Shown here: positions 52,651 through 62,302 of the stretch, piece by piece
How positions within the stretch are numbered: position 1 is the stretch's first letter
How the letters are laid out: every line of letters starts with the position of its first letter
Made by a program: the position numbers and the translations under genes
NCBI GenBank assembly: GCA_021797515.1
Contig: JAJZZP010000187.1
Span: forward strand, 1 to 64,000
DNA: 64,000 nucleotides
Reading direction: 5' to 3'
Origin: Bacillota bacterium
GTDB lineage: Bacteria > Bacillota > Sulfobacillia > Sulfobacillales > Sulfobacillaceae
The notes under the pieces: generated by a model
Told to the model about the DNA's origin: nothing
What the model saw: the letters and a program-made list of their open reading frames with translations, nothing else
The model's database searches: none

Positions 52651-54009
52651 TTGACCAATGGGGCACGACAGTCGCTTGAAAGTGCACATTTGACACGGAT
52701 TCACATGTTTTGGTTGCTACTAGCAGCTTTGGCATGGTTGATTGAAGCTTACGACATTGGGCTTGTGGGAGTTGTATTAGTTCCTATGCGCCATTTGTGG
52801 AATCTTACCGCCTCAAATACTGGAATTTTGGTCTCGGCATCCACCATGGGCATTGTTATGGGCGTAATTCCCGCGGGGTACCTCATAGATCGTTATGGGC
52901 GAAAGCGCTTGTTGGTGGCCTCACTGATCTTTTATTCTTCGGTCTCAATGCTGACGGGATGGGCAGGGTCGTGGCAAGAAGTCGCCTGGTTGCGGTTGGT
53001 GGCCGGGTTGGGGCTGGGCGCTATGTTTCCCATTCCTTACACCTTGTTAACGGAACTGAGCCCCAATCACTTGCGGGGAATGGCCGCCGGCATTCTTGAT
53101 GCGTTCTTGTCGGTGGGATACTTCGCGGCGCCTCTGTTGGCTGCATGGTTCATACCTGCCTTGGGTCTAGATGCCGGGTGGCGTGTACTCTTCTTTTTTT
53201 CCGGGATAGGGCTAATTTACGCTTATATATTACATAGGTATTTGCCGGAATCTCCACGGTGGCTGATAGCTCAGGGGAGGCACGCGGAAGCATCCGCGAT
53301 TCTGGGGAGGCTCGGGTTAAGCCCAGATGAACCCTCCTATCCTCGGGACTTGCCGCCAGAAAGGGCGTCTAGGTTGTTCCATGCTCCCTATTTGAGGCGC
53401 ACTATGATGATGTGGATTGCGTTTCCAACCATTTTATTCATGTTTTATGCGATTATGAGTTTCATGCCCACCGTGTTGGTTAAGGAGGGCTTTAGTAGTC
53501 GTGACGCCTATTTATTCTCTAGCTTAATAATGGCTGCCTCCATTCCCGGGAAATTTTTGGAGGGATGGTTGGTGGAGCGTTGGGGACGGAAATCCTTGAT
53601 TATCACATTTTCGCTGTCTGCCGGGGTCGCTGCATTGTTGTTTCCGTTGGCACGAGGGACTTTTTCCATTGTCGCCGTAGGAATTTTGCTAGCATTCTTT
53701 GGTATTGCCGTGGACCCAGCAATTAAAGTATTTTCCGCAGAGCAGTATCCAACGACGCTGCGCGGCAAGGGGGTTGCTTTTACTGAAGGTGTGGGCCGTT
53801 TACTGGGGGGAGCGCTGGCACCGTATATTATGGCTTTGGTTTTAGCCAATGGGGGAATTAGCCGAAGTTTTGATTTTGTAGCCGCGGTTGCCGCAGTCGG
53901 CGCCCTGTCAGTTGCCACATTGGGCCGTGAGACCAAAGGATTGGCATTGGAGGAACGGGCGTTGGGAAGCAACTCCGGGATAAACATGGTGGGTGAGGGG
54001 ACAACATGA
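52651..54009 (+). CDS. MFS transporter (sugar/aromatic acid porter-like)
   Basis: A 452-residue major facilitator with twelve membrane segments. The loop 2-3 motif is GYLIDRYGRKRLL, with RYLPESPRWL after helix 6 and a second WLVERWGRKSLI motif between helices 8 and 9, the pattern of the sugar porter and aromatic acid-proton symporter groups. TTG 52651 follows GAGGGCGGAAGG. It overlaps the next gene, an acid-CoA ligase, by 4 bases, so uptake of a carboxylic acid is likely; this is inference from order. Confidence 0.88.
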   Translation: MTNGARQSLESAHLTRIHMFWLLLAALAWLIEAYDIGLVGVVLVPMRHLWNLTASNTGILVSASTMGIVMGVIPAGYLIDRYGRKRLLVASLIFYSSVSMLTGWAGSWQEVAWLRLVAGLGLGAMFPIPYTLLTELSPNHLRGMAAGILDAFLSVGYFAAPLLAAWFIPALGLDAGWRVLFFFSGIGLIYAYILHRYLPESPRWLIAQGRHAEASAILGRLGLSPDEPSYPRDLPPERASRLFHAPYLRRTMMMWIAFPTILFMFYAIMSFMPTVLVKEGFSSRDAYLFSSLIMAASIPGKFLEGWLVERWGRKSLIITFSLSAGVAALLFPLARGTFSIVAVGILLAFFGIAVDPAIKVFSAEQYPTTLRGKGVAFTEGVGRLLGGALAPYIMALVLANGGISRSFDFVAAVAAVGALSVATLGRETKGLALEERALGSNSGINMVGEGTT

Positions 54010-55445
54010 GCCAAATTCAACAGCAGTTGCAGGAGTGGAGTCAAAATACCCCGCAGTTTTTATGGTTGGGTGAGGGAGCGACTGGAGACTGGGTTACGGT
54101 GGCAGATGCCGCGCGGCTTGTTCGACATTATGTGGCTATGCTGACTGATTTCGGCGTTGAGCCTGGACAACGCGTTCTGCTAGGGGTGTCGCGTCCGATT
54201 CGTTTTGCTTTACTTTGGCTGGCGCTATTAGATTTAGGTGCAGTAGCGGTACCAGTCGATAGTTCTGCGCCGACATCCGAGCGGATCAGGATTGCAGGTC
54301 AAATCTCTGTGTCATGGATGGTGGCCGATGAATCTACCGCGGGCGAGACCGCGCCCGGAGTTGGGGTAGTGATGGTGGACGGCAAAGGCCGTCTGTCTTT
54401 ACTACGTTCAGATCTTCAAACAGGTGACCGATATACCAGTGGGGGTGTGGTGCTGTTTACCTCAGGATCCACCGGGGAGCCCAAGCCGGTCGGCTTGCCC
54501 CTTGCCGCTCTGTGCCAAGCGGCAAAAAGAGTGGCGGTTAGCCATCATTTGGGACCTAATGACCGTGGTTATTGTCCCTTGCCGTTATTCCACGTCAATG
54601 CCGAAGTGGTTGGAGTCTTGAGCAGCTTGGCAGCTAGGTCTAGTCTGATTCTTGATCTAAGGATGATGCGTCATCGGTTTTGGCAAAACATGAAGGAATG
54701 GAAGATTACCTGGATTAATCTGGTTCCCACGTTGTTGACCCTTTTGATTAAGGACAGCGGCTATCTTCCTTTTCGCTCAGAACGGGTCCGCTTTTTGCGA
54801 ACTGCGTCAGCGTCATTGCCAACTTCCGTCAAAATCGCGGCCGAAAATATGTTTGATATTGAAGTGGTGCAAAGCTATGGCATCTCGGAGGCTTGCGGGC
54901 CGGTTACCGTCAATACAGCGGGGAAGGAAAAGCCCCACAGTGTGGGAGTGCCCGATGGCGTTGAGATCACCTTGTTGATGGGTGGAGAAATTGGAATTCG
55001 CGGGCCACAGGTTATTGACCCCGCGTGGGGGCCTAATGAATGGGCGCAATCTCGATATTTTGACGGATGGTATCGGACGGGAGACTTGGGGCACTGTGAC
55101 CCAGATGGGTACCTTTACATCGATGGGCGAGTGAAGGATGTCATCAACCGCGGAGGAGAGAAAATATTTCCTGCGGAAGTGGAGTCGGTGCTGCTGGCTC
55201 ATCCCGCTGTATATGAATGTGCCGTGGTTGGCCGCCCCAATCCGGTATTGGGGGAAGAGGTTGTGGCCTTTTTGGTGACTAATAATTTGAATACCATTGA
55301 ACCGGAATTGCGCTCCTTGGTTGCTTCCCAGTTGAGCCCATATAAGGCACCTACGGTATACATGGCAGTAAATCAGTTACCACGCAATCGATCAGGAAAG
55401 ATATTACGCCATCAGTTGCTCCCAAGGAGCACGCAACCGGCATGA
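54006..55445 (+). CDS. AMP-dependent acyl-CoA/carboxylate ligase
   Basis: A 479-residue adenylate-forming enzyme, a little shorter than the typical 500-550. LFTSGSTGEPK (about residues 154-164), SYGISEACGP, RTGDLGHCDPDGYL and the hinge KDVINRGGEKIFP are present, with the catalytic lysine in NRSGKILRHQL. ATG 54006 overlaps the transporter stop, and its end overlaps the acyltransferase start. It would activate the acid imported by the transporter or supply an acyl group for the acyltransferase. Confidence 0.88.
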   Translation: MSQIQQQLQEWSQNTPQFLWLGEGATGDWVTVADAARLVRHYVAMLTDFGVEPGQRVLLGVSRPIRFALLWLALLDLGAVAVPVDSSAPTSERIRIAGQISVSWMVADESTAGETAPGVGVVMVDGKGRLSLLRSDLQTGDRYTSGGVVLFTSGSTGEPKPVGLPLAALCQAAKRVAVSHHLGPNDRGYCPLPLFHVNAEVVGVLSSLAARSSLILDLRMMRHRFWQNMKEWKITWINLVPTLLTLLIKDSGYLPFRSERVRFLRTASASLPTSVKIAAENMFDIEVVQSYGISEACGPVTVNTAGKEKPHSVGVPDGVEITLLMGGEIGIRGPQVIDPAWGPNEWAQSRYFDGWYRTGDLGHCDPDGYLYIDGRVKDVINRGGEKIFPAEVESVLLAHPAVYECAVVGRPNPVLGEEVVAFLVTNNLNTIEPELRSLVASQLSPYKAPTVYMAVNQLPRNRSGKILRHQLLPRSTQPA

Positions 55446-56599
55446 TGGAATCTATGGCTAAATCTAAGAAACCATATGTGCGCTCATTGGATGTGGTACG
55501 GGCAGTTACCATCGTATCGGTGATTATGGTGCACAGTACCTGGTTCACCGCTAATGGCGGTGGTTCCATTGCCGCGGGGGCGGTATTGTCGGTACTGCAT
55601 TTCACCCGGGAGTCATTCATGGCGTTGACGGGATTTGTCCTGACCTATAGTCTTTGGGATCGGCCTGCTCGGTGGGGACGTTTCTGGGTTAAACGGTATC
55701 GTTTGATCGCTATTCCCTATATTATTTGGAGCGCAGCCTATTTGACGTTGTCGATGCCAGTATGGCCCATCTTGCCCTATGTGAGCAAACTACTGCAAGA
55801 CTTGCCCACCGGAGCCGCCTGGTTTCATTTATACTACCTGTTGATTACCATGCAGTTTTATTTGCTTATGCCAGGGTTTTTGTGGCTCATCCGTCGATTT
55901 CAAAATCATGCCGGATGGCTGGTGGGAGTGGTGGCCGTTATGGAGATCCTCCTCATGGTTTATGATCAATACGGTTTGTCGGCTCATCCTGGCGGTCTCA
56001 ACGCCTATACTGGCACTGAAGTGTGGACCTATGGTCTGTACTTTATTATTGGTGGCGTGATGGCGTCCCGCTGGCCAGAGATCTCAAAGTGGCTGGAAAG
56101 CCACTCTCGGGCTGTGCTGGGATTTTTTGTGTTTGGCATTATGGTGATGCTCGGATTCTATTTCGGCCAGTTGCAGGGCCAGGTGAGTCGGGTTAACTTT
56201 GCGGACGCGGTGTTGCAACCGGCCATGGTTGTGGAGTCGGCAGCGATATTCCTGGCGTTGGTCCGGGTTGGCATTTGGTATCAGAAATATTGGCGGCAAC
56301 CCGGAATCCCGTGGCACGCTCGTGTGATGAAGCGCATAGCGGATGTCTCTTTTGGCATGTATTTGATGCATCCGATGATTTTGCAGGGTTGGTTGCTACT
56401 TGTACACTATTGGCGGTGGAAGCCTGAACTCTGGTTTTTGGATGGGCTTACGGTGGTGGTCTTGGTGGTATTCAGTGCTGCAATTACAGGGCTGTTGGCA
56501 AGAACTCCCTGGGCACCTTGGATCATTGGGCGATCAGCAATCGGGAGGGCGCGGACAAAACCCGCGGAGGAACCCACTTGGGCACCATCTAACGCGTAG
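55442..56599 (+). CDS. Acyltransferase-3 family membrane protein
   Basis: A 385-residue polytopic protein with about ten membrane segments. The opening RSLDVVRAVTIVSVIMVHS contains the catalytic His of the acyltransferase-3 (OafA/YrhL) family, and ALTGFVLTYSLW follows. Such enzymes acylate sugars or lipids at the cell surface. It overlaps the ligase gene upstream and is followed after 16 bases by a sigma factor gene. The tail is basic and proline-rich. Confidence 0.87.
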   Translation: MMESMAKSKKPYVRSLDVVRAVTIVSVIMVHSTWFTANGGGSIAAGAVLSVLHFTRESFMALTGFVLTYSLWDRPARWGRFWVKRYRLIAIPYIIWSAAYLTLSMPVWPILPYVSKLLQDLPTGAAWFHLYYLLITMQFYLLMPGFLWLIRRFQNHAGWLVGVVAVMEILLMVYDQYGLSAHPGGLNAYTGTEVWTYGLYFIIGGVMASRWPEISKWLESHSRAVLGFFVFGIMVMLGFYFGQLQGQVSRVNFADAVLQPAMVVESAAIFLALVRVGIWYQKYWRQPGIPWHARVMKRIADVSFGMYLMHPMILQGWLLLVHYWRWKPELWFLDGLTVVVLVVFSAAITGLLARTPWAPWIIGRSAIGRARTKPAEEPTWAPSNA

Positions 56600-56615
56600 A
56601 CGAAGGACGGTTCGC

Positions 56616-57155
56616 GTGGAACAAAAGGTGGTAAAAGCATTAAACGACGTGTGGCGGGAACAACGTGAGGGCCATGAAGAGCAGCTGCAGGCGATGGTGG
56701 AGCAAATGGGTCCCCGTTTATATCGCTTTGCCGTGGCGATGCTTGCCAACAAAGATGCAGCTGACGACGTGGTTCAGGAATGTTTTGTGCGGTATTGGCG
56801 TCATCTGGAGAACCATCCTGAACGTGAATTGGGACCCGGATGGTTGATGCGGGTGACCGCCCGCCTTTGCTTAGATGAAGGGCGCCGCAGGCAAAGACAG
56901 CAAACGGCCATGCAAAGGTGGCAGGAGTGGCATCGCCTCACATCCTCGGATGGCGAGGATCCAGCGGATGAGCAACTCATGGAATTAATTTTGAGATTAA
57001 AACCGAAAGACCGCCTTGCGGTTGTTTTAGTGTACTATCAAGACTTGTCTTTGGCGGAGGCGGCGGCCATCTTAGGTACGACACCCACTTTTTTAAAGAC
57101 GAAGTTAGGGCGAATTCGGAGACGGCTCAAAACAGAATGGGAGCGAGGACAATGA
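56616..57155 (+). CDS. ECF-type RNA polymerase sigma factor
   Basis: A 179-residue sigma-70 family ECF factor: region 2 (RLYRFAVAMLANKDAADDVV, QECFVRYWRHL) and region 4 (LKPKDRLAVVLVYYQDLSLA, EAAAILGTTPTFLKTKLGRI). GTG 56616 follows GAAGGACGG. It overlaps the next gene, a membrane-anchored protein that is probably its anti-sigma factor, by 4 bases. Being at the end of a transport-ligase-acyltransferase operon, it may respond to or control that function. Confidence 0.9.
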   Translation: MEQKVVKALNDVWREQREGHEEQLQAMVEQMGPRLYRFAVAMLANKDAADDVVQECFVRYWRHLENHPERELGPGWLMRVTARLCLDEGRRRQRQQTAMQRWQEWHRLTSSDGEDPADEQLMELILRLKPKDRLAVVLVYYQDLSLAEAAAILGTTPTFLKTKLGRIRRRLKTEWERGQ

Positions 57156-58594
57156 AGCCAGAAGACATTCGTCGGGTTTTGCATCACCATCTAGATGGGA
57201 TCTCAATTCCGGATGCAACACGTTGGATTCAAGGCGCTATGTCGCAAGAACACGTACCCCAGCATCCGCATTGGGGTCGACTTAAAGTGGCCGCAACCGC
57301 TTTGGCATCTTTGGCCGTTGTCGGGGGTTTTTGGCTAGGCACTCGTACCCGAGGACCCCATACGGTTGCAGGACCACGGTTTATCGGCACCGCCAGTGCG
57401 CTAAATTTTGCGGTGCCCTATTTGGCCAAACATAAAGTGAGCGCCATCCATGTTCCAACATTTTTACCGTTCACCGTGGCCACTTCCCTGAAACCCCAAC
57501 CGGCTCTTGTGCCCATTGTCAGGGCAGGAACCGGAAAACTTCCCCAGTTGCTGTCTCCGCAATTGCCTGGAGTAAACCATGCTGTCTATTGGATTGCTGT
57601 CAGCAGTCAAGGAGCACCGCTGTCGGTGGCTGCGCAGATTGGGGACCAGCACACCATTACTCAACTGATGCAAAGACAAATTCCGTGGGTGATTGTGGTT
57701 GCTAGCCGCAAGTCTTTGTTCCCCGGCGGGAATGGGGTCGACCAAAAACTGTTCCACGGTCGTTATTGGACCAGTTCTCAGATGGCCTTGTATCTCAATC
57801 AAGTGAACCAGGCTGAGGCTGTTGACTGGCAGCAGGGAAAAGACACTTATACCATCGTGGTCACCGACCAACGCGTATCGCAACCGGAACTGATATGGCT
57901 GGCCCGCACCATGCAGTCAACGACCTTACGCCATCCCCAGGCGTTTGCGGTGGTGTATCGGGCACTGGTAGAAGCCAAGGCGGGAAAACCTCAGTTGGAA
58001 ACTTGGGTAATGTCGGCAACGCCCTACGATAAGGGGTACCATACTCAGGTGAGCTTGTCTCGTTTAGCGTTGTTGCATCCTGCACATGAACGGCAGCGAC
58101 TTGAAGTCACACTGCCCAAACCGCCAATTGCAGCACATATTCCGGTGGTTTTGCCCCATCAGTGGTCGGTCTTTGCCCGCCCTTTCTTTGCTGGAGTATC
58201 CTATCAATTTAATCCTGGGGGCTATCGGGTAGCGTGGTACAAGACCACCACTGCGGTAACAGTTCCGGTTAACGCACCTCCCAAAGAAGTTCCTTTTCTC
58301 GAGGTGACTGCAGGGGATTTGGCAACCGGCATCATGCCTCGGTTCGACCAACCTGTGCTTTCCCTCGCGGATTACCGGAATCTGGTGGCCAATGCAGTGG
58401 TGGGGGATGTGGCAGATATCGTAAGGATTGGTCCGGATAAAGTATTTGTCACGACTCGGTTGACTGATGCCGCGTCTTTTTCGATGGTCCAATTTTCCTA
58501 TCGGGGAACCCTGTTCCAAGTGGCATCGCCGTCACTGTGGCATGCATTGTCGGCTGCCTGTCAAATGTTGGGGGTCGATGCGAACAACCTCTAG
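57152..58594 (+). CDS. Membrane-anchored putative anti-sigma factor with large sensor domain
   Basis: A 480-residue protein: a short cytoplasmic N-terminal part (about 1-47) that could hold the sigma factor, one membrane helix (about 48-66) and a roughly 410-residue outside domain rich in beta-forming residues with no family motif recognised. Start ATG 57152 overlaps the sigma stop, typical of sigma/anti-sigma pairs. The cytoplasmic part shows no zinc-binding HxxxCxxC motif, so the anti-sigma call rests on order and topology. Confidence 0.65.
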   Translation: MKPEDIRRVLHHHLDGISIPDATRWIQGAMSQEHVPQHPHWGRLKVAATALASLAVVGGFWLGTRTRGPHTVAGPRFIGTASALNFAVPYLAKHKVSAIHVPTFLPFTVATSLKPQPALVPIVRAGTGKLPQLLSPQLPGVNHAVYWIAVSSQGAPLSVAAQIGDQHTITQLMQRQIPWVIVVASRKSLFPGGNGVDQKLFHGRYWTSSQMALYLNQVNQAEAVDWQQGKDTYTIVVTDQRVSQPELIWLARTMQSTTLRHPQAFAVVYRALVEAKAGKPQLETWVMSATPYDKGYHTQVSLSRLALLHPAHERQRLEVTLPKPPIAAHIPVVLPHQWSVFARPFFAGVSYQFNPGGYRVAWYKTTTAVTVPVNAPPKEVPFLEVTAGDLATGIMPRFDQPVLSLADYRNLVANAVVGDVADIVRIGPDKVFVTTRLTDAASFSMVQFSYRGTLFQVASPSLWHALSAACQMLGVDANNL

Positions 58595-58734
58595 TTTTAC
58601 CTATTCACGAGTGCTTTATATTCTCCTGCCCTCAACAGATTCGATAAGTTTATCGAGATCGTGCATCCAAGCTGTCTCATTTCTGCGTATTACCCCAGTG
58701 AAGTCATCCAGTGATTTCAAGGGGAGGGTTCAAT

Positions 58735-60741
58735 GTGACAAAAAAGACATTGCCTGCATTGGCCATGGCGTCGTCAATGGCTATGTTGGGACTGCTGCCA
58801 GCGACCGTATTCGCTGCCAGCACATCGTCGATGGTCATGCTGTCCTCGAGTGCCACTACCGTCAATGTGGGACAGACGGTAACTTATCAGGTTAGCGACA
58901 GCGCAGCGACCAGATCCACAGAGTATCAATTTTGGGTGCAGTCGCCTTCCGGCCAGTGGCGGGTAGGACAAAATTATTCTTTCAGCAATTCGTTTACGGT
59001 GCATGCAACCCAAGCGGGAAGTGAAACTGTTGTGGCTTACGCGCTTTCCCAAACGGCAGTTTTGGCCCACGACTGGGGACAGGCGTTGGCGACCAATCCT
59101 GACCCTCTTTATGCGGGCAGCCAAGTCTCATTGACCGTGTCGCCGATAGCCTCCAGTGACAATCCCATCGCCCATGTCACCGTAACCGCGAAAAACGTCA
59201 TGAGTCCGTTGTATCAGTTGTGGTGGAAAACACCGGCAGGGGTGTGGGAACAAAGTGGAGGATATCAAGCTTCGTCGCTATTTACGGTAGCTTTGCCAGA
59301 AGCAGGAAACTATCAATTTGTGGCGTATGCCAAAGCACCGGATGCCATGCCCACTGCTGCCGAAGCGGTCTACACTCCAGGGCAGATGGTTGCTGTGACA
59401 GTGCCTGCAGCTCGAGTGGTGGTGACCCCGGCAGTCTCTGCACTGAAAGCCGGGAGTCAAGGGGTGGATCCGTTGATGGTTGCCGTTGAAGATGCGGCAG
59501 GCAATCCCATCATGAATTTTAACGGAACGGTCACGGTAATGGATACCGAGGGCCTGTTGATAGGTAATAACAGCACCAGCAATACCGTATCCGTTGCCAT
59601 ATCTCACGGCATCGGGATGGCGCAAGTTATGGCGGCGGCAACTTCTGGCGTGAGTGACACCATTACCGCCGGGAGTTTAACGGCGAATGCCGGAAACTTA
59701 GTGCAACCGACGGTGAATTATGGATCGACCACGGTGACTAGTCGATCATTTTCTGGCAACATATCCCAGTTAAATAGCATTACCCAAATAGCGAGCACCG
59801 TCTCTGCCAGCAACGGGGATCAAAATCCTTATGGTTTGACTTATTACAATCCTCCTAACGGCCCTGCCACGGATCCGTTCAACGGAGATTTCTTGGTTTC
59901 TAACTTTTCCAACAGTGGAGGCACCAACGGTGCTGGCTCTGCCATTGTGGCGGTCAACCCGAATACAGGAGCAGTTACTCCTTTTGCCAGCACGGCTGCG
60001 GGGCCTGTCAATTTGGCGGTTAGTCCATTAGGACCGGTATGGGTCGCCAATTTTGGCACTCAGGGCACTAACGGCAACGACCAGGTATTGACGCCGATAG
60101 GCGGGGAATTTCCTCAGGGCGGCAGCATCATTACTTCTCCCTTCTTAGATGGGCCCTGGGGGCAAGCCTTTGTGCCTAGCGCGGCAGGACCAGCGTTTTT
60201 CGTGAGCAATGCATTAAGTGGCACTATTGATGCGATGTATGGGTTTTCTCCCCCGAGTTTTAATACCGATACCAAATTTACCGTCATTGGGCAGAGATTG
60301 GCTCACCAAGGCACCACAGCGGCCTCCGTGCAAGGACCACAAGGCATGATTTACGATGCATCCACGCACCTGGTGTATGTGACCGACACTGCGGACAACT
60401 CGATTCGTGCTTATTACTGGAATGGACCCAATACCCCAAATCAGGGGATGGGGCAACTAATCTACCAAGGTGCCCCGCTTAAGGCACCGGTGGGAATTAC
60501 CATCGATCCGCTCAATGGCGATTTGCTGGTGGCTAACCAGGGCAATAACAATTTGGTAGAAATTGCGTTAAATGATGGCCACGCATACGTGGCTGGCCAA
60601 AAAGTCTTGGATAACACGCCGGTAAATCCTCAAACCGGGGCCGGATCAGCACTGTTTGGAGTGTACGCGTTGGTCAACAACGGTCAATTGGAAGTGTTTT
60701 TTACCGATGACAACACCAATACTTTGGATGTATTGAAGTAG
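58735..60741 (+). CDS. Large secreted protein, Ig-like repeats plus beta-propeller-like domain
   Basis: A 668-residue exported protein. A signal peptide (about 1-27, ending ATVFA) is followed by two related repeats of about 90 residues (EYQFWVQSPSGQWRVGQNYS and LYQLWWKTPAGVWEQSGGYQ), an Ig-like domain (about 230-330) and a C-terminal region with NHL/propeller-type strands (GPVNLAVSPLGPVWVANFG, APVGITIDPLNGDLLVANQG). GTG 58735 follows AAGGGGAGGG. It lies 140 bases after the anti-sigma-like gene and could be a target of that sigma factor. Probably a cell-surface or spore-coat-like binding protein. Confidence 0.75.
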   Translation: MTKKTLPALAMASSMAMLGLLPATVFAASTSSMVMLSSSATTVNVGQTVTYQVSDSAATRSTEYQFWVQSPSGQWRVGQNYSFSNSFTVHATQAGSETVVAYALSQTAVLAHDWGQALATNPDPLYAGSQVSLTVSPIASSDNPIAHVTVTAKNVMSPLYQLWWKTPAGVWEQSGGYQASSLFTVALPEAGNYQFVAYAKAPDAMPTAAEAVYTPGQMVAVTVPAARVVVTPAVSALKAGSQGVDPLMVAVEDAAGNPIMNFNGTVTVMDTEGLLIGNNSTSNTVSVAISHGIGMAQVMAAATSGVSDTITAGSLTANAGNLVQPTVNYGSTTVTSRSFSGNISQLNSITQIASTVSASNGDQNPYGLTYYNPPNGPATDPFNGDFLVSNFSNSGGTNGAGSAIVAVNPNTGAVTPFASTAAGPVNLAVSPLGPVWVANFGTQGTNGNDQVLTPIGGEFPQGGSIITSPFLDGPWGQAFVPSAAGPAFFVSNALSGTIDAMYGFSPPSFNTDTKFTVIGQRLAHQGTTAASVQGPQGMIYDASTHLVYVTDTADNSIRAYYWNGPNTPNQGMGQLIYQGAPLKAPVGITIDPLNGDLLVANQGNNNLVEIALNDGHAYVAGQKVLDNTPVNPQTGAGSALFGVYALVNNGQLEVFFTDDNTNTLDVLK

Positions 60742-60756
60742 CGCGCGCATAATTTT

Positions 60757-60787
60757 GGCCTGACCCTGTTATTGACGGGGTCAGGCC
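60757..60787 (+). terminator. Hairpin after the secreted protein gene
   Basis: GGCCTGACCC (60757-60766) pairs with GGGTCAGGCC (60778-60787), 15 bases after the stop. Followed by TCTGATTATTT rather than a clean T-run. Confidence 0.65.
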
Positions 60788-61148
60788 TCTGATTATTTAA
60801 GGGTATCCGTATTCTGTGATTGATCTTCTTTTTCAGAAATTCTTGTCGCTCGGAGGCAAAATCGTATTGTATGATTGATGACCATGCGCGCGGGGCACTG
60901 TCAAATGATGAGTGCACGCTGTAGTGGGACTCCTAGCGTTAACACGATGGCTATGCTCATTGACGACCGTGTACACTGGAATCGGGTCATCGTTAATGCA
61001 TTAACGGGCAGGTTAACGACTGCACACAAGTTTCTGCCGAAACCGGTTCGGGCTTGTATGTCCGGTGGGTGGTGTCGAGCGATTTGTCGAGAACGACTTT
61101 TCGTGTGGCGCATCGTCCATGGTATTATAAAAAAAAGGGGGTATCAGC
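60788..61148. other. Intergenic region before toxin-antitoxin pair
   Basis: About 360 bases with short overlapping frames on both strands and no recognisable product. The right end includes the AAAAAAAGGGGG ribosome site of the antitoxin gene. Confidence 0.5.
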
Positions 61149-61400
61149 ATGTCAACGCGCGTTCCCTGGCGACCATCGGGTTTTGATGAGCTCCCCACGG
61201 ACGAAAAGGTGGAATATGTCCAATCCCTCTGGGATCGGATTGCGGCCTCTGACGAGACGGTGCCCGTTCCCGAATGGCACAAGGCCATCATTCACCAACG
61301 TGTCAACGAACTTGAAACGGCTCCTGACAGTGTGGTTGACTGGGCTGAGGTTCGTGATCAGATTACCCGTGACTTGCACCGTTTCCGGCACAATCCATGA
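61149..61400 (+). CDS. Addiction-module antitoxin (TIGR02574 type)
   Basis: An 83-residue acidic protein of the addiction module component family: ELPTDEKVEYVQSLWDRIAA and VPVPEWHKAIIHQRVNELE are its marks. It would neutralise the RelE/ParE-type toxin encoded directly behind it; the toxin start ATG 61397 overlaps its stop. Start ATG 61149 follows AAAAAAAAGGGGGTATCAGC. Confidence 0.85.
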   Translation: MSTRVPWRPSGFDELPTDEKVEYVQSLWDRIAASDETVPVPEWHKAIIHQRVNELETAPDSVVDWAEVRDQITRDLHRFRHNP

Positions 61401-61694
61401 GCGTCCGTGTTCGTCTGGGAGGGGGCGCCCAACGCGACGTGCAAGATGCCGCCGCCATGGTACCACGAGAAACAGCTCGGGTTAGGCGAACGTTTCCTCG
61501 AGGCGCTCGGCCGTCTCTTTGATCGGATTATGGAGAATCCTCGACAGTTTCCCGTCGTAGAATTAGAGGTGCGCCGAGCGCTTCTTCGCCACTTCCCATA
61601 CGGCGTGTACTTTACAGTCACCAGCGACCACATTCAGGTTATTGCTGTTTTGCATTTGCGGCGGTATCCCCAAGAGTGGCAGCGTCGGATCTGA
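61397..61694 (+). pseudogene. RelE/ParE-family toxin, frameshifted
   Basis: From ATG 61397 the frame reads MSVRVRLGGGAQRDVQDAAA, the expected toxin N-terminus, then derails at about 61457. The plus-one frame continues WYHEKQLGLGERFLEALGRL and ends VIAVLHLRRYPQEWQRRI at 61694, a normal ParE C-terminus. One extra base in GCCGCCGCCATGG explains the break. The toxin is therefore probably inactive unless a downstream start in the second frame is used. Confidence 0.8.
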
Positions 61695-62302
61695 CAGCCG
61701 CAGGGAATGGGGCTGACCGGGCCCCCTATCATCACCTACTTTTTTATCGGCCGTTAACGCTGAACTATCGGGGCCAGTGCCCACAGGGACGAATCCCGTG
61801 AAAGGCGAATACACAGACAGCAGGGGGTATGGGGCAGGTTAGCGGGTTAACACCACACAACTGGGGGGATAGAGATTAAGGCTGAAAGCAGCTCTGGATC
61901 GACTGGTCCTCAAGGCTCTAACCATGAGTATTGAACAGTTCTGAAGGATTTGCTTCAACTTCATATAGGAATTTCCGTGGGGATCATGTGGCCGATTGCA
62001 GGACGATACCTCGTGAAGTTAGGTCACGCATTGTGGAATGCCCAAACATAGAGGAAGACGTCACCTTACGCGTGGGTGTGTCTCCCCATCACCCACCGCG
62101 GTAAGATGAGCGGCGTTGTAGGGCTATTGGGGGCGAATATGCCTTAAGCACAAGGGACCGGAGAACCTACCCATCAACCAACTTTGGCTCGCCGCCCTGC
62201 CGCCCAGGCGAGGCCTCGATCAACAGGCGAAGCCCCGGTTCATTCAAGGCGAGGCGACGGCAGATCAATCACGAAATACGGATACCCTTATTTAAATGTC
62301 GT
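61695..62302. other. 600-base region without a recognisable gene
   Basis: No frame with a ribosome site and motif was seen on either strand. Nothing resembling an insertion sequence end, tRNA or hairpin terminator was identified. Confidence 0.5.
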
